From assembly GCA_024998625.1 (NCBI GenBank), contig JACOEL010000002.1:310001-374000 (forward strand): DNA of 64,000 nt, in the 5' to 3' direction. This DNA is from Nitrospira sp. (GTDB lineage Bacteria; Nitrospirota; Nitrospiria; Nitrospirales; Nitrospiraceae). A program made the position numbers and the translations under genes. Below the pieces are notes generated by a model. It had not been told where the DNA came from, ran no database searches, and worked only from the letters and a program-made list of their open reading frames with translations. This document shows positions 38,730 through 46,997 of this stretch, one piece after another; position 1 is the stretch's first letter; each line of letters opens with the position of its first letter.

Positions 38730-38812
38730 TCTTTCGTCTTTCGTTTCACGTTTTACCCTTCGTTCACCGTTTCCAGCCACGCCGTCACCGTGTCCGTTCA
38801 CGGTGCGATTGA

Positions 38813-38835
38813 TGATCAGCCATCAGCTCTGATCA
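38813..38835. promoter_or_regulatory. Inverted repeat TGATCAG-N9-CTGATCA
   Basis: Perfect 7-bp arms at 38813-38819 and 38829-38835, directly touching the first 20-bp palindrome. It may be an extra operator for the multicopper oxidase promoter. Confidence 0.45.
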
Positions 38836-38855
38836 ATGGGGCATCGGTGTCCCAT
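38836..38855. promoter_or_regulatory. Upstream activator palindrome 1 (ATGGGGC-N6-GTCCCAT)
   Basis: Inverted repeat, extended to 8-bp perfect arms at 38833-38840 and 38851-38858. It has the same layout as palindrome 2. Its centre lies about 175 bp before the -24 element, a usual enhancer distance for an NtrC-type activator. Confidence 0.65.
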
Positions 38856-38926
38856 TGAGACAAATTTTTCTGACACGTCACATTCGCTTCTAAATTCAAT
38901 ATCTTTTCGTCTTGCAGTCCGTTTCG

Positions 38927-38946
38927 ATGGGGCGTCTGCGCCCCAT
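38927..38946. promoter_or_regulatory. Upstream activator palindrome 2 (ATGGGGC-N6-GCCCCAT)
   Basis: Perfect 8-bp arms (ATGGGGCG/CGCCCCAT) around TCTG. Its centre is 91 bp from palindrome 1 and about 84 bp before the -24 element. Two matching sites fit two dimers of the adjacent response regulator. Confidence 0.68.
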
Positions 38947-39018
38947 TCGTCAACGCGGCCGCCCCCTCCGTGGTGTGAAATTCCAAATGAAAGTGCGTTT
39001 TTCTTACGTTGATCTTGT

Positions 39019-39034
39019 TGGAACGGGAGTTGCT
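39019..39034 (+). promoter_or_regulatory. Sigma54 (-24/-12) promoter of the multicopper oxidase
   Basis: TGGAACGGGAGTTGCT matches the sigma54 consensus at the -24 element (TGG-AC) and -12 element (TTGCT), with exactly ten bases between GG (39020-39021) and GC (39032-39033). Transcription would start near 39045, about 180 bp before the gene. Confidence 0.75.
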
Positions 39035-39224
39035 CTATGGGTGCCCGTCTTTATACGCGCAGTGGGGGACGCGCCATCGTGACAATGATCGCGAGCAAGG
39101 AAGTGGAAGACGATGGACCGGCCTCCTGAGTTTTCCACTCCATGAGGTGCAGGTCCCCGTGGACCTGCACCGCTCGCGGCAGTCTCGTGGTGCGGTGTTT
39201 ATGGTTTCAAGAGGAGGTAGGTCA

Positions 39225-42200
39225 ATGAGATCGGTACGAAGCGGGCCTAAGAAGTACAGTCAGCGAAGGTCCCGGGCGGCCTGGAAGTATGTGCTGGGGG
39301 CGATGCTCCCGACGGTCTGCATCGGGGCGTTCCACGTCGCGTCGGCGGAGCCGACCGACCTGCATGCCGCGGCGCACAACCAGCCGGCCTGGGCGGAGCA
39401 GCTCAAGGGGCAGACCATTGTCGAGGATGCCAAGGAGGGGCATGTCGAGCGGACGGCCATGATGGAGCGGCAACACCAGCGCATCATGGAGAAGATCAAC
39501 GAGCAGATGGTGCATGATGCCGCGGTGCAGCGGACCGGCGGGCAGTACAACAACGTCAACATGATGCATCAGTACGGCGCGGGTAATCAGGACATCCTCC
39601 TGATGTCCAATCCCTCCGCCGAGCCCGTGTCGATGGGAGGCGGGCGTTGCCCGGCTAGTGCGCCGGTGCGCGCGTACGACGTCTCTGCGATCAACGTCGA
39701 GATCACGCTGAATATGTGGCTCGATTTTTATCCCGGCTATATGTACGTGCTGACGGAAAATATCGACAAGGTTCGCGCGGAAGAAACGAAGAACAAAGAA
39801 GCGCGTGACGTGGAAGGGTACAACCCGGGCGGGGTGACGAACGGGTTGCAGAATCAATGGATTCAGCCGTTGGTCCTCCGCGGGAACCAGGGCGATTGCG
39901 TGAAGCTCACGCTCCGCAACCAACTGGAAGGCACTGAAGAAGTGAGCCTCAACATTCACGGCTCCAGCATGGTTATGACGGCCACGGGCCAGCCGGCCAG
40001 CACCACCAATCCGGACAGCATTGCCGGGCCGGGAAAAGCCGTGGAGATGGAGTGGTACATTCCGCCCACGCAGCAGGAAGGCAGTCGCCAATTCCATTCC
40101 TACAGCAACGACCGTGAATTGACCGTGATGGGCCTCTTCGGCTCGTTCGTGATCGAACCCAAAGGCTCGGAGTATCTGGAGCCGCTGGGAACCGGTGATC
40201 CTCAGCCCGCCAAGAGCGGCTGGCAGGCGATCATCAAGAACGGAGCCGGTCCGGACTTTCGTGAGTTCGTGCTGTTCTATCATGAGGTCGGCGATGAAGC
40301 GTTCCGTCCTTTGAACAAAAAGGGCGACTTCATTCCGCAGCGGGATCCGTTGACCGACGTCTATCGCCCGGTGGCCCGCGCGTTGAACTACCGCAGCGAG
40401 CCGTTCGGCGTGGACAACATGCAGACCCAGCATGAATATTTCGGCTTCGAAGATGAGTCGATGGCCTACAGCGCCTACACATTCGGCGATCCGGCCACGA
40501 CCATTCCACGCAGCTATCTCGGTGACCCGGCCAAGTTCCGGCTGGTGCACGGTGGATCGGAAGTGTTCCACTCCCACCATCCGCACGGGGGGTCGATCCG
40601 GTGGCCGCGCAGCCCGCGGGCGATCGATGAAATGCCGCTCTGGCATACGGCGAAAAACGGCCCGGTGAAATATCCGGTGATCCGGACGAAGTCTGATCGT
40701 GTGGACGTGGAAGTGATCGGTCCGTCTGAGACCATGGACCTCGAAACGGAGTGCGGGTCCGGGCTCTGTCAGCAGCTGGCCGGAGACTTTCTGTTCCATT
40801 GCCACGTGGCCCATCACTACATCGCCGGGATGTGGGGCTACTGGCGCGTGTACAACACCATTCAGCAGGGCGCGAACCACAACGATGTGATGCCGGATCT
40901 GTTGGAGTTGCCGGACCGGAAGGGCCGGATCAAGGTGGGGATCACCTCCGACGAGTTGATCGGCAAGACGGTCGATTGGTTCGGGAAGCAGTTCACGATC
41001 ATCGAGAAGGGCAAGACCGATTGGAAGGCGAGCCCGGCGCTGGTGACCTTGAAAGACTGGGTCGAGATGCAGTTCCCGCCGCAGGGCCTGCCTGGTCACA
41101 AAAAAGATGAGCGCGAGCAGACCCGGTCCTACGACGCCAGCGTGCTGAACTGGGGCTGGCAGGGCAATCGCGCCATGACCGAGCCGGAAAACACGGTACC
41201 GAATCCGCGCTATCAGTCGGCCCATCCGGGTGAGCGTCTGCCGATCGTGTTCGAGCCGTTGACCGGCAAGGTATCGTGGCCGCACTTGAAGCCGCATTTC
41301 GGTCGACGGGTGCCGTTCTCCAAAGGCCACAATCCTTCTCCGTGGCTGGAGATGATCCACTTGGAAGAGGACGGGTTGCCGAGTTCCTATCCGGCCAAGC
41401 CTGGAGAGAACGGGCGATGGAGCCTCTGTCCGGAAAATGCCGGATCGAAGAAATACAACGTGCATTTCATCCGCACGCCCATGATGTTGGCCGATAAGCA
41501 GGGCAACACGCCGGCGATTATGGATGAAGGCGGGATGATTTATGTCCTGCATGAGGAAGAAGCCGCCATTCGGAAGAACAACGACCTGAAGTTTCCGTTG
41601 GTCGTGCGGTCGAACATCTATGATTGCGTCGATTGGATGTTGACCAGCGAATGGGACGACGATGACTACTCGAATTTTCATGCGTCGAAGGTCAATACTC
41701 ATTGGCATTTCCTGCAGTTCGACAATCAGTCGTCGGACGGCGTGATCACCGGCTTCTCAAACGAACAGTCGGTGCGCCCGTTCACGATGCTGGAGAAGAA
41801 GACCGACAAGGGGTTGCCGTTGCCCTTGAACACCACCTTCACGAAGGCGGCGAAAAAGGGCGATCGAGTCATTACCGTCAAGAATGCCGCGCAGTATCAT
41901 CCGGAGATCGAAATCCTGATCGGTGCGGACAATGTCGGTGGAAACGAAGTCGGCCGGATCAAGTCGATCAAGGGAAACGAGATTACCCTGGTTCGTCCCT
42001 TGAAGAACGATCATCCGGTGAAGGATATTGTCACGGTCGAGTTTGTTCGGCAGCGGTTCTGGGTCGATTCCGATGTGGGCACCGTGTTCTGGCACGACCA
42101 TGCGTTGGGCCGGATTACCTGGGGCCATGGCGGGTTCGGTACGATGATCGTCGAGCCGGTCGGTTCGACGTATCACAATCCCAAGACCGGGGCGCCGATT

Positions 42201-44108
42201 CGAAGCGGTCCGCTGGCGGACATCCGCACGGCGGAGCCGGTCGGCTATGGGGTGAACGGAAGCTTCCGTGAACTCCTGGTCCAGTTAAACGACAGCGTGC
42301 CGCACACGATCAATATCGTGACGGCCGGTAATCCTCCGGGGCAGCCGGTCGAGGTGGCGTTGGAAGCGGGTAAGACGATTTCCTTCCCGATTCCGGACCA
42401 TATCAAGATGACGCCGATGCCGTTCCTGAACGGCGGAACTCATACGACGGGCGGCAGCCTCAACTTCCGGGCGGAGCCGATCTCCGGCCGTATGGCGGCC
42501 AATCCGGATATGTCGAAACTCTTCAGCAGCGCGGTGCACGGCGATCCGTACACGCCGATGGTACGGGCGTACCTGGGCGATACGGTCGTCTTCCGGTTGT
42601 TGCAGACCATGACCAACGAAAGCATGGTCTGGACGCTGTCCGGACATACCTATCTGACTGAGCGGTATGCCGGTGACGCGAACCGGAAGAACTCGATTCA
42701 TGTCGGCATTGCGGAGCGATACGACTTGGTGGTGCCGCAAGCGGGCGGACCAAGACTGCAGGCGGGCGACTACATCCACTTCAACGGACGTTCGTCCAAG
42801 TTCTCGGAAGGTGCCTGGGGCATCTTGCGGGTCCTCGATAAGGATGTGTCGGATCTGCAGAAATTGCCGGCCGGGTACAGTGGCCGGAATGAAATTCCCA
42901 AGGCGCCGGCCGTGTGTCCTGCCGAGGCGCCGGTGAAGACCTTCAACGTCGTGGCGATCGATTTCCCGTCCATGAAGTTGAATCCGAAAGCGCCGGATGC
43001 CATCGAGGTCGATTTCGAGCGGACAATTCAGATGGTCAATCCAGAAGCCAAGATCTTCATCTTGGAAGAGGATGTGTCGGCCGTGGCGTCCGGTGCGCAA
43101 CCGATGCCGTTGACGTTGCGGGCGAACGTCGGTGACTGTCTGAAGGTCAAGCTGACCAACAAGATGAAGCAGGGTCGGGCGTCCTTCTCGGCGCTGGGCC
43201 TGGCCTTCGATCCGAAGGATTCGCTGGGTGCAAACGTCGGCAACAATCCGGGCGAGCAAACGGTCGCTCCGGGTGAGAGCCGCGTCTACACCTACTACGC
43301 CGATCCGTTCATCGGGGAGACTGCGTCCCTGGTGTGGGATTGGGGCAATGTGATGACCAATCCGCGCAACGGGTTGTACGGCGGTATCGTGATCGGCCCG
43401 AAGGGTGCCACGTATCGCGATCCGAAGACCGGTGCGGATATCTCCCTGAAGAACAGCTGGGTCGCCGATGTCATTGTGGATCGGACGATTCAGGGCTACG
43501 AGAATCGCCAGAACTATCGCGATGTGGCCCTGTTCTTCCAGGATGAAGACAACATCATCGGGACGAGCTTCATGCCCTACGTGCAGAACACGGCGGGTCT
43601 GACGGCCGTCAACTATCGCTCGGAACCGTATAAGTTCCGGGAGTCCAACGGTTGTACGTTGGGCAAGGTCTTCCAGCCTTGCTCGGTAGATAAGCCGGAG
43701 AGCATTGCCACGCCGCTCATCGAAGCGCATGCGGGAGATCCCGTGCGCATCCATGTGTTCGGTGCGAGCAATGAGCAGAACGGCATGTTCAGTGTCGAGA
43801 AGCATGAGTGGCCGATCGAGCCATTCATGCGCGGCGCCGACCAGATCAGCGTCGTCGAGTTCTCCGCTTCGGAGAGCCTCGATGCCTTCATCCCGGCGGC
43901 CGGCGGAAGCTTCCGCCTCCCGGGTGATTACGTCTGGAGCAATCAGCGGTTGCCCTATGCCCAATCTGGGCAGTGGGGATTGATGAAGGTGTTGCCGCAT
44001 GACGATCAACGGATCCTCCCGTTGAGTCAGCAGGCGCCTTCGATCAAGCGGGCGGAAGTCGAGTCTGGAACACCCACTGTCTCCAGAATGTCGAATCCGC
44101 TCCGATAG
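39225..44108 (+). CDS. Giant periplasmic multicopper oxidase, MnxG-like
   Basis: 1627 residues from ATG 39225 (GAGGAGGT 6 bases upstream); the frame runs open to 39009 but that overlaps the promoter. Signal peptide about 1-45. Copper motifs, seen directly: H449-x-x-H452-x-H454; H525-C526-H527 with H531 and M536 (complete type 1 site); H826-W-H828; H957-D-H959. Their order is the reverse of laccase, where the two H-x-H motifs come first. As I recall, the Mn(II) oxidase MnxG is similarly permuted. The last third repeats the plan of the first, opening again with C-P-A-x-A-P and G-D-C, but lacks copper ligands. Likely substrates are Mn(II), Fe(II) or Cu(I); this is inference. It is monocistronic. 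Confidence 0.88.
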   Translation: MRSVRSGPKKYSQRRSRAAWKYVLGAMLPTVCIGAFHVASAEPTDLHAAAHNQPAWAEQLKGQTIVEDAKEGHVERTAMMERQHQRIMEKINEQMVHDAAVQRTGGQYNNVNMMHQYGAGNQDILLMSNPSAEPVSMGGGRCPASAPVRAYDVSAINVEITLNMWLDFYPGYMYVLTENIDKVRAEETKNKEARDVEGYNPGGVTNGLQNQWIQPLVLRGNQGDCVKLTLRNQLEGTEEVSLNIHGSSMVMTATGQPASTTNPDSIAGPGKAVEMEWYIPPTQQEGSRQFHSYSNDRELTVMGLFGSFVIEPKGSEYLEPLGTGDPQPAKSGWQAIIKNGAGPDFREFVLFYHEVGDEAFRPLNKKGDFIPQRDPLTDVYRPVARALNYRSEPFGVDNMQTQHEYFGFEDESMAYSAYTFGDPATTIPRSYLGDPAKFRLVHGGSEVFHSHHPHGGSIRWPRSPRAIDEMPLWHTAKNGPVKYPVIRTKSDRVDVEVIGPSETMDLETECGSGLCQQLAGDFLFHCHVAHHYIAGMWGYWRVYNTIQQGANHNDVMPDLLELPDRKGRIKVGITSDELIGKTVDWFGKQFTIIEKGKTDWKASPALVTLKDWVEMQFPPQGLPGHKKDEREQTRSYDASVLNWGWQGNRAMTEPENTVPNPRYQSAHPGERLPIVFEPLTGKVSWPHLKPHFGRRVPFSKGHNPSPWLEMIHLEEDGLPSSYPAKPGENGRWSLCPENAGSKKYNVHFIRTPMMLADKQGNTPAIMDEGGMIYVLHEEEAAIRKNNDLKFPLVVRSNIYDCVDWMLTSEWDDDDYSNFHASKVNTHWHFLQFDNQSSDGVITGFSNEQSVRPFTMLEKKTDKGLPLPLNTTFTKAAKKGDRVITVKNAAQYHPEIEILIGADNVGGNEVGRIKSIKGNEITLVRPLKNDHPVKDIVTVEFVRQRFWVDSDVGTVFWHDHALGRITWGHGGFGTMIVEPVGSTYHNPKTGAPIRSGPLADIRTAEPVGYGVNGSFRELLVQLNDSVPHTINIVTAGNPPGQPVEVALEAGKTISFPIPDHIKMTPMPFLNGGTHTTGGSLNFRAEPISGRMAANPDMSKLFSSAVHGDPYTPMVRAYLGDTVVFRLLQTMTNESMVWTLSGHTYLTERYAGDANRKNSIHVGIAERYDLVVPQAGGPRLQAGDYIHFNGRSSKFSEGAWGILRVLDKDVSDLQKLPAGYSGRNEIPKAPAVCPAEAPVKTFNVVAIDFPSMKLNPKAPDAIEVDFERTIQMVNPEAKIFILEEDVSAVASGAQPMPLTLRANVGDCLKVKLTNKMKQGRASFSALGLAFDPKDSLGANVGNNPGEQTVAPGESRVYTYYADPFIGETASLVWDWGNVMTNPRNGLYGGIVIGPKGATYRDPKTGADISLKNSWVADVIVDRTIQGYENRQNYRDVALFFQDEDNIIGTSFMPYVQNTAGLTAVNYRSEPYKFRESNGCTLGKVFQPCSVDKPESIATPLIEAHAGDPVRIHVFGASNEQNGMFSVEKHEWPIEPFMRGADQISVVEFSASESLDAFIPAAGGSFRLPGDYVWSNQRLPYAQSGQWGLMKVLPHDDQRILPLSQQAPSIKRAEVESGTPTVSRMSNPLR

Positions 44109-44177
44109 AGGTGAGGGGGCGGCGCAGCCCTGTATAAGTGCCGCCACATGGATGCAGTGCCGGTCCTAATCACCAAG

Positions 44178-44209
44178 ACTGCGGGAGAGCCCAGGTGCTC
44201 TCCCGCAGT
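44178..44209. terminator. Strong stem-loop between convergent genes
   Basis: ACTGCGGGAGAGC (44178-44190) and GCTCTCCCGCAGT (44197-44209) form a perfect 13-bp stem with a six-base loop. It is between the multicopper oxidase and the DsbA-like gene. There is no T-tract, but position and strength point to a terminator. Confidence 0.7.
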
Positions 44210-44305
44210 TGCGTGTAGGGCTTGAACGGTAGAATGTTTCCCTCTGCCTGCGGTCGATCTCTCTCTGCCCGTCACATGTCAGGCAAACCGGCAGGGCGCG
44301 TGGAA

Positions 44306-45067
44306 TCACTGCTTACGCTTGTGAGCGACCAATTCCTGGAGTGTCTTCAGATCCAAGGCACCCGGTACGAGATCGTTGCCGACGATGAAGGCCGGTGTGC
44401 CGGTGATGCCGAGGGTCTTGGCGAGGGCACGGTTGCGATCGATGATCGGTTGCCAGTCCGGTCGTGTGATGTCCTGATCAAGTCGATTCACGTCTAGCCC
44501 GGCCTCCTCTGCGATGCGGAAGAGATGCTCTTTGGTGAGATCGTCTTTCGCCGCCAACAGGCCTTCATGAAATGCCCGGTGTTTGCCCTGCAGGTTCGCG
44601 GCGAGTGCCGCCTTGGTCGCCAATTCTGATGTCTCTCCAAGAATCGGAAAGTCTTTGTACACAACACGCACTCGGGCGTCGCTCTGTTGCAGTTGGGTCA
44701 GGGCCGAGGCAGCTTTTTTACAATACCCGCAGCGATAGTCGAAGAACTCTACGACGGTCACATCCCCGGCTGGATTTCCGCTTGCCGGGGAGCCCGGATC
44801 GTTGAGCAGTTCTGGCTGATGTGTCGCGAGGGCGGCCTTCTGCCGTTCTTGCTCCTCCGCCACCCGTTTGTTTTCCAGCGACTGCAATGATTGCTCGATG
44901 ACTTCAGGATGGGTTCGAATGTACTGCTCTATCATCTGCTCAAGGGCTTGCCTGGTGACCGGCTCGCCGGTCGGTTCGGCTGCCCGGACCTCGAGAGACG
45001 GGTGGAGCGCGTACCCGGTGACTGCGAAGACGAGGGAAAGGAGAAGGCGGTCGCTGCCCGGTTTCAT
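44306..45067 (-). CDS. DsbA-family exported thiol oxidoreductase
   Basis: 253 residues from the ATG at 45067 (GGAGG upstream); the frame runs open to 45133. Signal peptide about 1-28. An N-terminal helical part (about 35-85, I-E-Q-Y-I-R-T-H-P-E-V-I-E-Q-S-L) precedes a DsbA-type thioredoxin domain with F-F-D-Y-R-C-G-Y-C near 115-123. The inserted helical region follows, and the cis-Pro motif G-T-P-A-F-I-V-G is near 220. This layout is that of ScsC/BcfH-like and Com1-like proteins, which shuffle disulfides in the periplasm. It is convergent with the Cys-containing copper oxidase. Confidence 0.9.
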   Translation of the reverse strand: MKPGSDRLLLSLVFAVTGYALHPSLEVRAAEPTGEPVTRQALEQMIEQYIRTHPEVIEQSLQSLENKRVAEEQERQKAALATHQPELLNDPGSPASGNPAGDVTVVEFFDYRCGYCKKAASALTQLQQSDARVRVVYKDFPILGETSELATKAALAANLQGKHRAFHEGLLAAKDDLTKEHLFRIAEEAGLDVNRLDQDITRPDWQPIIDRNRALAKTLGITGTPAFIVGNDLVPGALDLKTLQELVAHKRKQ

Positions 45068-45216
45068 TCGGCCTCCGTTTCGGATGAGGGTGAAGGTGTG
45101 TCGCTCGATGCGAGAACGCGCGGCATTATACAAGAATCCTCCATAAGAGAAACCGGAGGAACGCGTTGTCTGATTCTCGGGCGTCGCAGGGCGGGAGTCG
45201 CAGTGGTCGGATCCGG

Positions 45217-45510
45217 TCAGTTGGCCGGATCGATCGGCAGTTTAGTGATCTTGATCAGCCGGTTCTCTTCATCCAGTTCAAAGCTCACATGGTCGCCGAT
45301 GCTGAGGCCCTGCAGGAGACGACGGTTGATGACCGGGAGGGCTTGTGATTCCCCGGATGGCATTCGGATGGTGAGGGTCAGGGCGTCCTGATCGATCGAG
45401 AGAATCGTGCCGCCCAGTAGGGCGGCCTCCGTCGGCGGAGCGGCGGTGAAACCGGAAATGGCCGGAGAACTGAGGAGCAGCAGGACTATGGTCAGGATGT
45501 GCAGACCCAT
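45217..45510 (-). CDS. Small exported protein with an OB-like beta domain
   Basis: 97 residues. Signal peptide about 1-22. The mature part reads as one small beta barrel: G-G-T-I-L-S-I-D-Q-D-A-L-T-L-T-I, then G-L-S-I-G-D-H-V-S-F-E-L-D. This resembles exported copper-binding CusF-like or general OB-type folds, but the CusF metal ligands are not evident. The AGGGG site touches the ATG, so the start is uncertain. Confidence 0.6.
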   Translation of the reverse strand: MGLHILTIVLLLLSSPAISGFTAAPPTEAALLGGTILSIDQDALTLTIRMPSGESQALPVINRRLLQGLSIGDHVSFELDEENRLIKITKLPIDPAN

Positions 45511-45718
45511 CCCCTATGATAGCCGATGCCAATGCCTGTGCGGAACTAGCACTCTTCCCTGGAGTGCATGGACAGAAGACCTAGCCCTCTTCGACGGACT
45601 GCAAATTCACCTGCGTCGGCCTTACGGGCGAGAAATCCCGGCGGGGGATACTGAGGATTTTACGGTTGCGCTGAACTCATGCTCGCTCTATCTTGAAGCG
45701 GAGAGGAAAAGGTCAAGA

Positions 45719-46924
45719 ATGTCAGAAGCCGGAGCAGCTGCAGTCCTCACCCTCAACGCCGGATCCTCCAGTGTGAAGTGGGCCTTGTTTCGTATTGGGG
45801 CAGTGCCGGTTCGGACGGCAGCGGGACAGATCGAGCGGATCGGGCTTCCGGATGGCATCGTCACCGTCACCGATGTTGCGACCGGACAGCGTGAGCGGCG
45901 GACTGTTCCCGTGACGAGCCATGCTGCTTCCCTCCGGTTGCTCATCGACCAACTCGCGCAGAGCGGGAAGGGATTGTCCGTTCAGGCGATCGGTCATCGA
46001 GTCGTGCACGGAGGCAGCCGTTACGCAGACCCCCAGGTGATCTCCACTGAGGTGATGGATGAGTTGCGGCGGCTGAGCCCCTACGATCCGGAACATCTTC
46101 CCGCCGAATTGACGTTCATCGAAGCATTCGGCATCGAATATCCGCAGGTGCCGCAGGTGGCCTGCTTTGATACCGGGTTCCATCAACATCTACCGCCGGT
46201 GGCGCGTCTCCTGGCGCTCCCTCGCCGGTATGAAAAACTGGGCATCCGGCGATATGGGTTTCATGGCCTCTCGTATGCGTTTCTGATGGAGGAATTGGAA
46301 CGGGTGGCCGGTCGTGACGCCGCGTGCGGCAAGGTGATTCTCGCCCATCTGGGAAATGGGGCCAGCCTGGCTGCGGTGCGGGACGGCGTCAGTATCGATA
46401 CGAGCATGGGTTTTACTCCGGCTTCCGGTTTACCGATGAGCACCAGGTCCGGCGATCTGGACCCTGGCCTGGTTTCCTACCTGGTTAGGACCGAAGGCAT
46501 GACGGCGGAGCAGTTTCACCACATGGTGAATGCGCAATCCGGTTTGCTGGGGCTGTCGGAGATCAGTCCGGACCTTCGCGACCTGTTGGCGCAGGAGGGC
46601 CGCGATGCCCGCGCCGCTGAGGCAGTGGCCCTGTTCTGCTACCAGGGGAAAAAGTGGATCGGAGCCTATGCGGCGGCGCTGGGTGGCGTGGAGCAGCTCG
46701 TGTTCAGCGGAGGCATCGGCGAACATTCTCCCATCGTGCGGGCCCGTATGTGTGAAGGCCTGGATTTTCTCGGCCTCCATCTGGATCCGAACCTGAACGA
46801 GGCCAATGCCGCCGTGATTTCCAGCCCCGCGAGTCGGGTGACCGTGCGGGTGATCCGTACCGACGAAGAAAGTCAGATTGCACAATCGGTCTGCCGGTTG
46901 CTGGCATTGACTGCGGGCCGTTGA
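45719..46924 (+). CDS. ackA: Acetate kinase
   Basis: 401 residues from ATG 45719 (GAGAGGAAAAGG upstream); the open frame extends to 45407 without support. All family signatures are present: V-L-T-L-N-A-G-S-S-S-V-K near 9-20, G-H-R-V-V-H-G-G, F-D-T-G-F-H, G-F-H-G-L-S-Y, G-N-G-A-S and F-S-G-G-I-G-E-H. It converts acetyl phosphate and ADP to acetate and ATP. The phosphoketolase that makes acetyl phosphate is encoded 73 bp downstream, so the pair forms a short substrate-level ATP pathway. Confidence 0.95.
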   Translation: MSEAGAAAVLTLNAGSSSVKWALFRIGAVPVRTAAGQIERIGLPDGIVTVTDVATGQRERRTVPVTSHAASLRLLIDQLAQSGKGLSVQAIGHRVVHGGSRYADPQVISTEVMDELRRLSPYDPEHLPAELTFIEAFGIEYPQVPQVACFDTGFHQHLPPVARLLALPRRYEKLGIRRYGFHGLSYAFLMEELERVAGRDAACGKVILAHLGNGASLAAVRDGVSIDTSMGFTPASGLPMSTRSGDLDPGLVSYLVRTEGMTAEQFHHMVNAQSGLLGLSEISPDLRDLLAQEGRDARAAEAVALFCYQGKKWIGAYAAALGGVEQLVFSGGIGEHSPIVRARMCEGLDFLGLHLDPNLNEANAAVISSPASRVTVRVIRTDEESQIAQSVCRLLALTAGR

Positions 46925-46997
46925 CAATGCAGGACGGCCGGCCACGCCGGTCGTGGGCGATTGGTGACGGACAGTCCAAATCCGAGAAAGGGAACCC

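Noticed and set aside
39222-41708. 828-residue open frame on the minus strand inside the copper oxidase
   Set aside because: Long only because of GC-rich codon bias in the true gene. The product is His/Arg-rich with no domain, and the + strand carries clear copper motifs.
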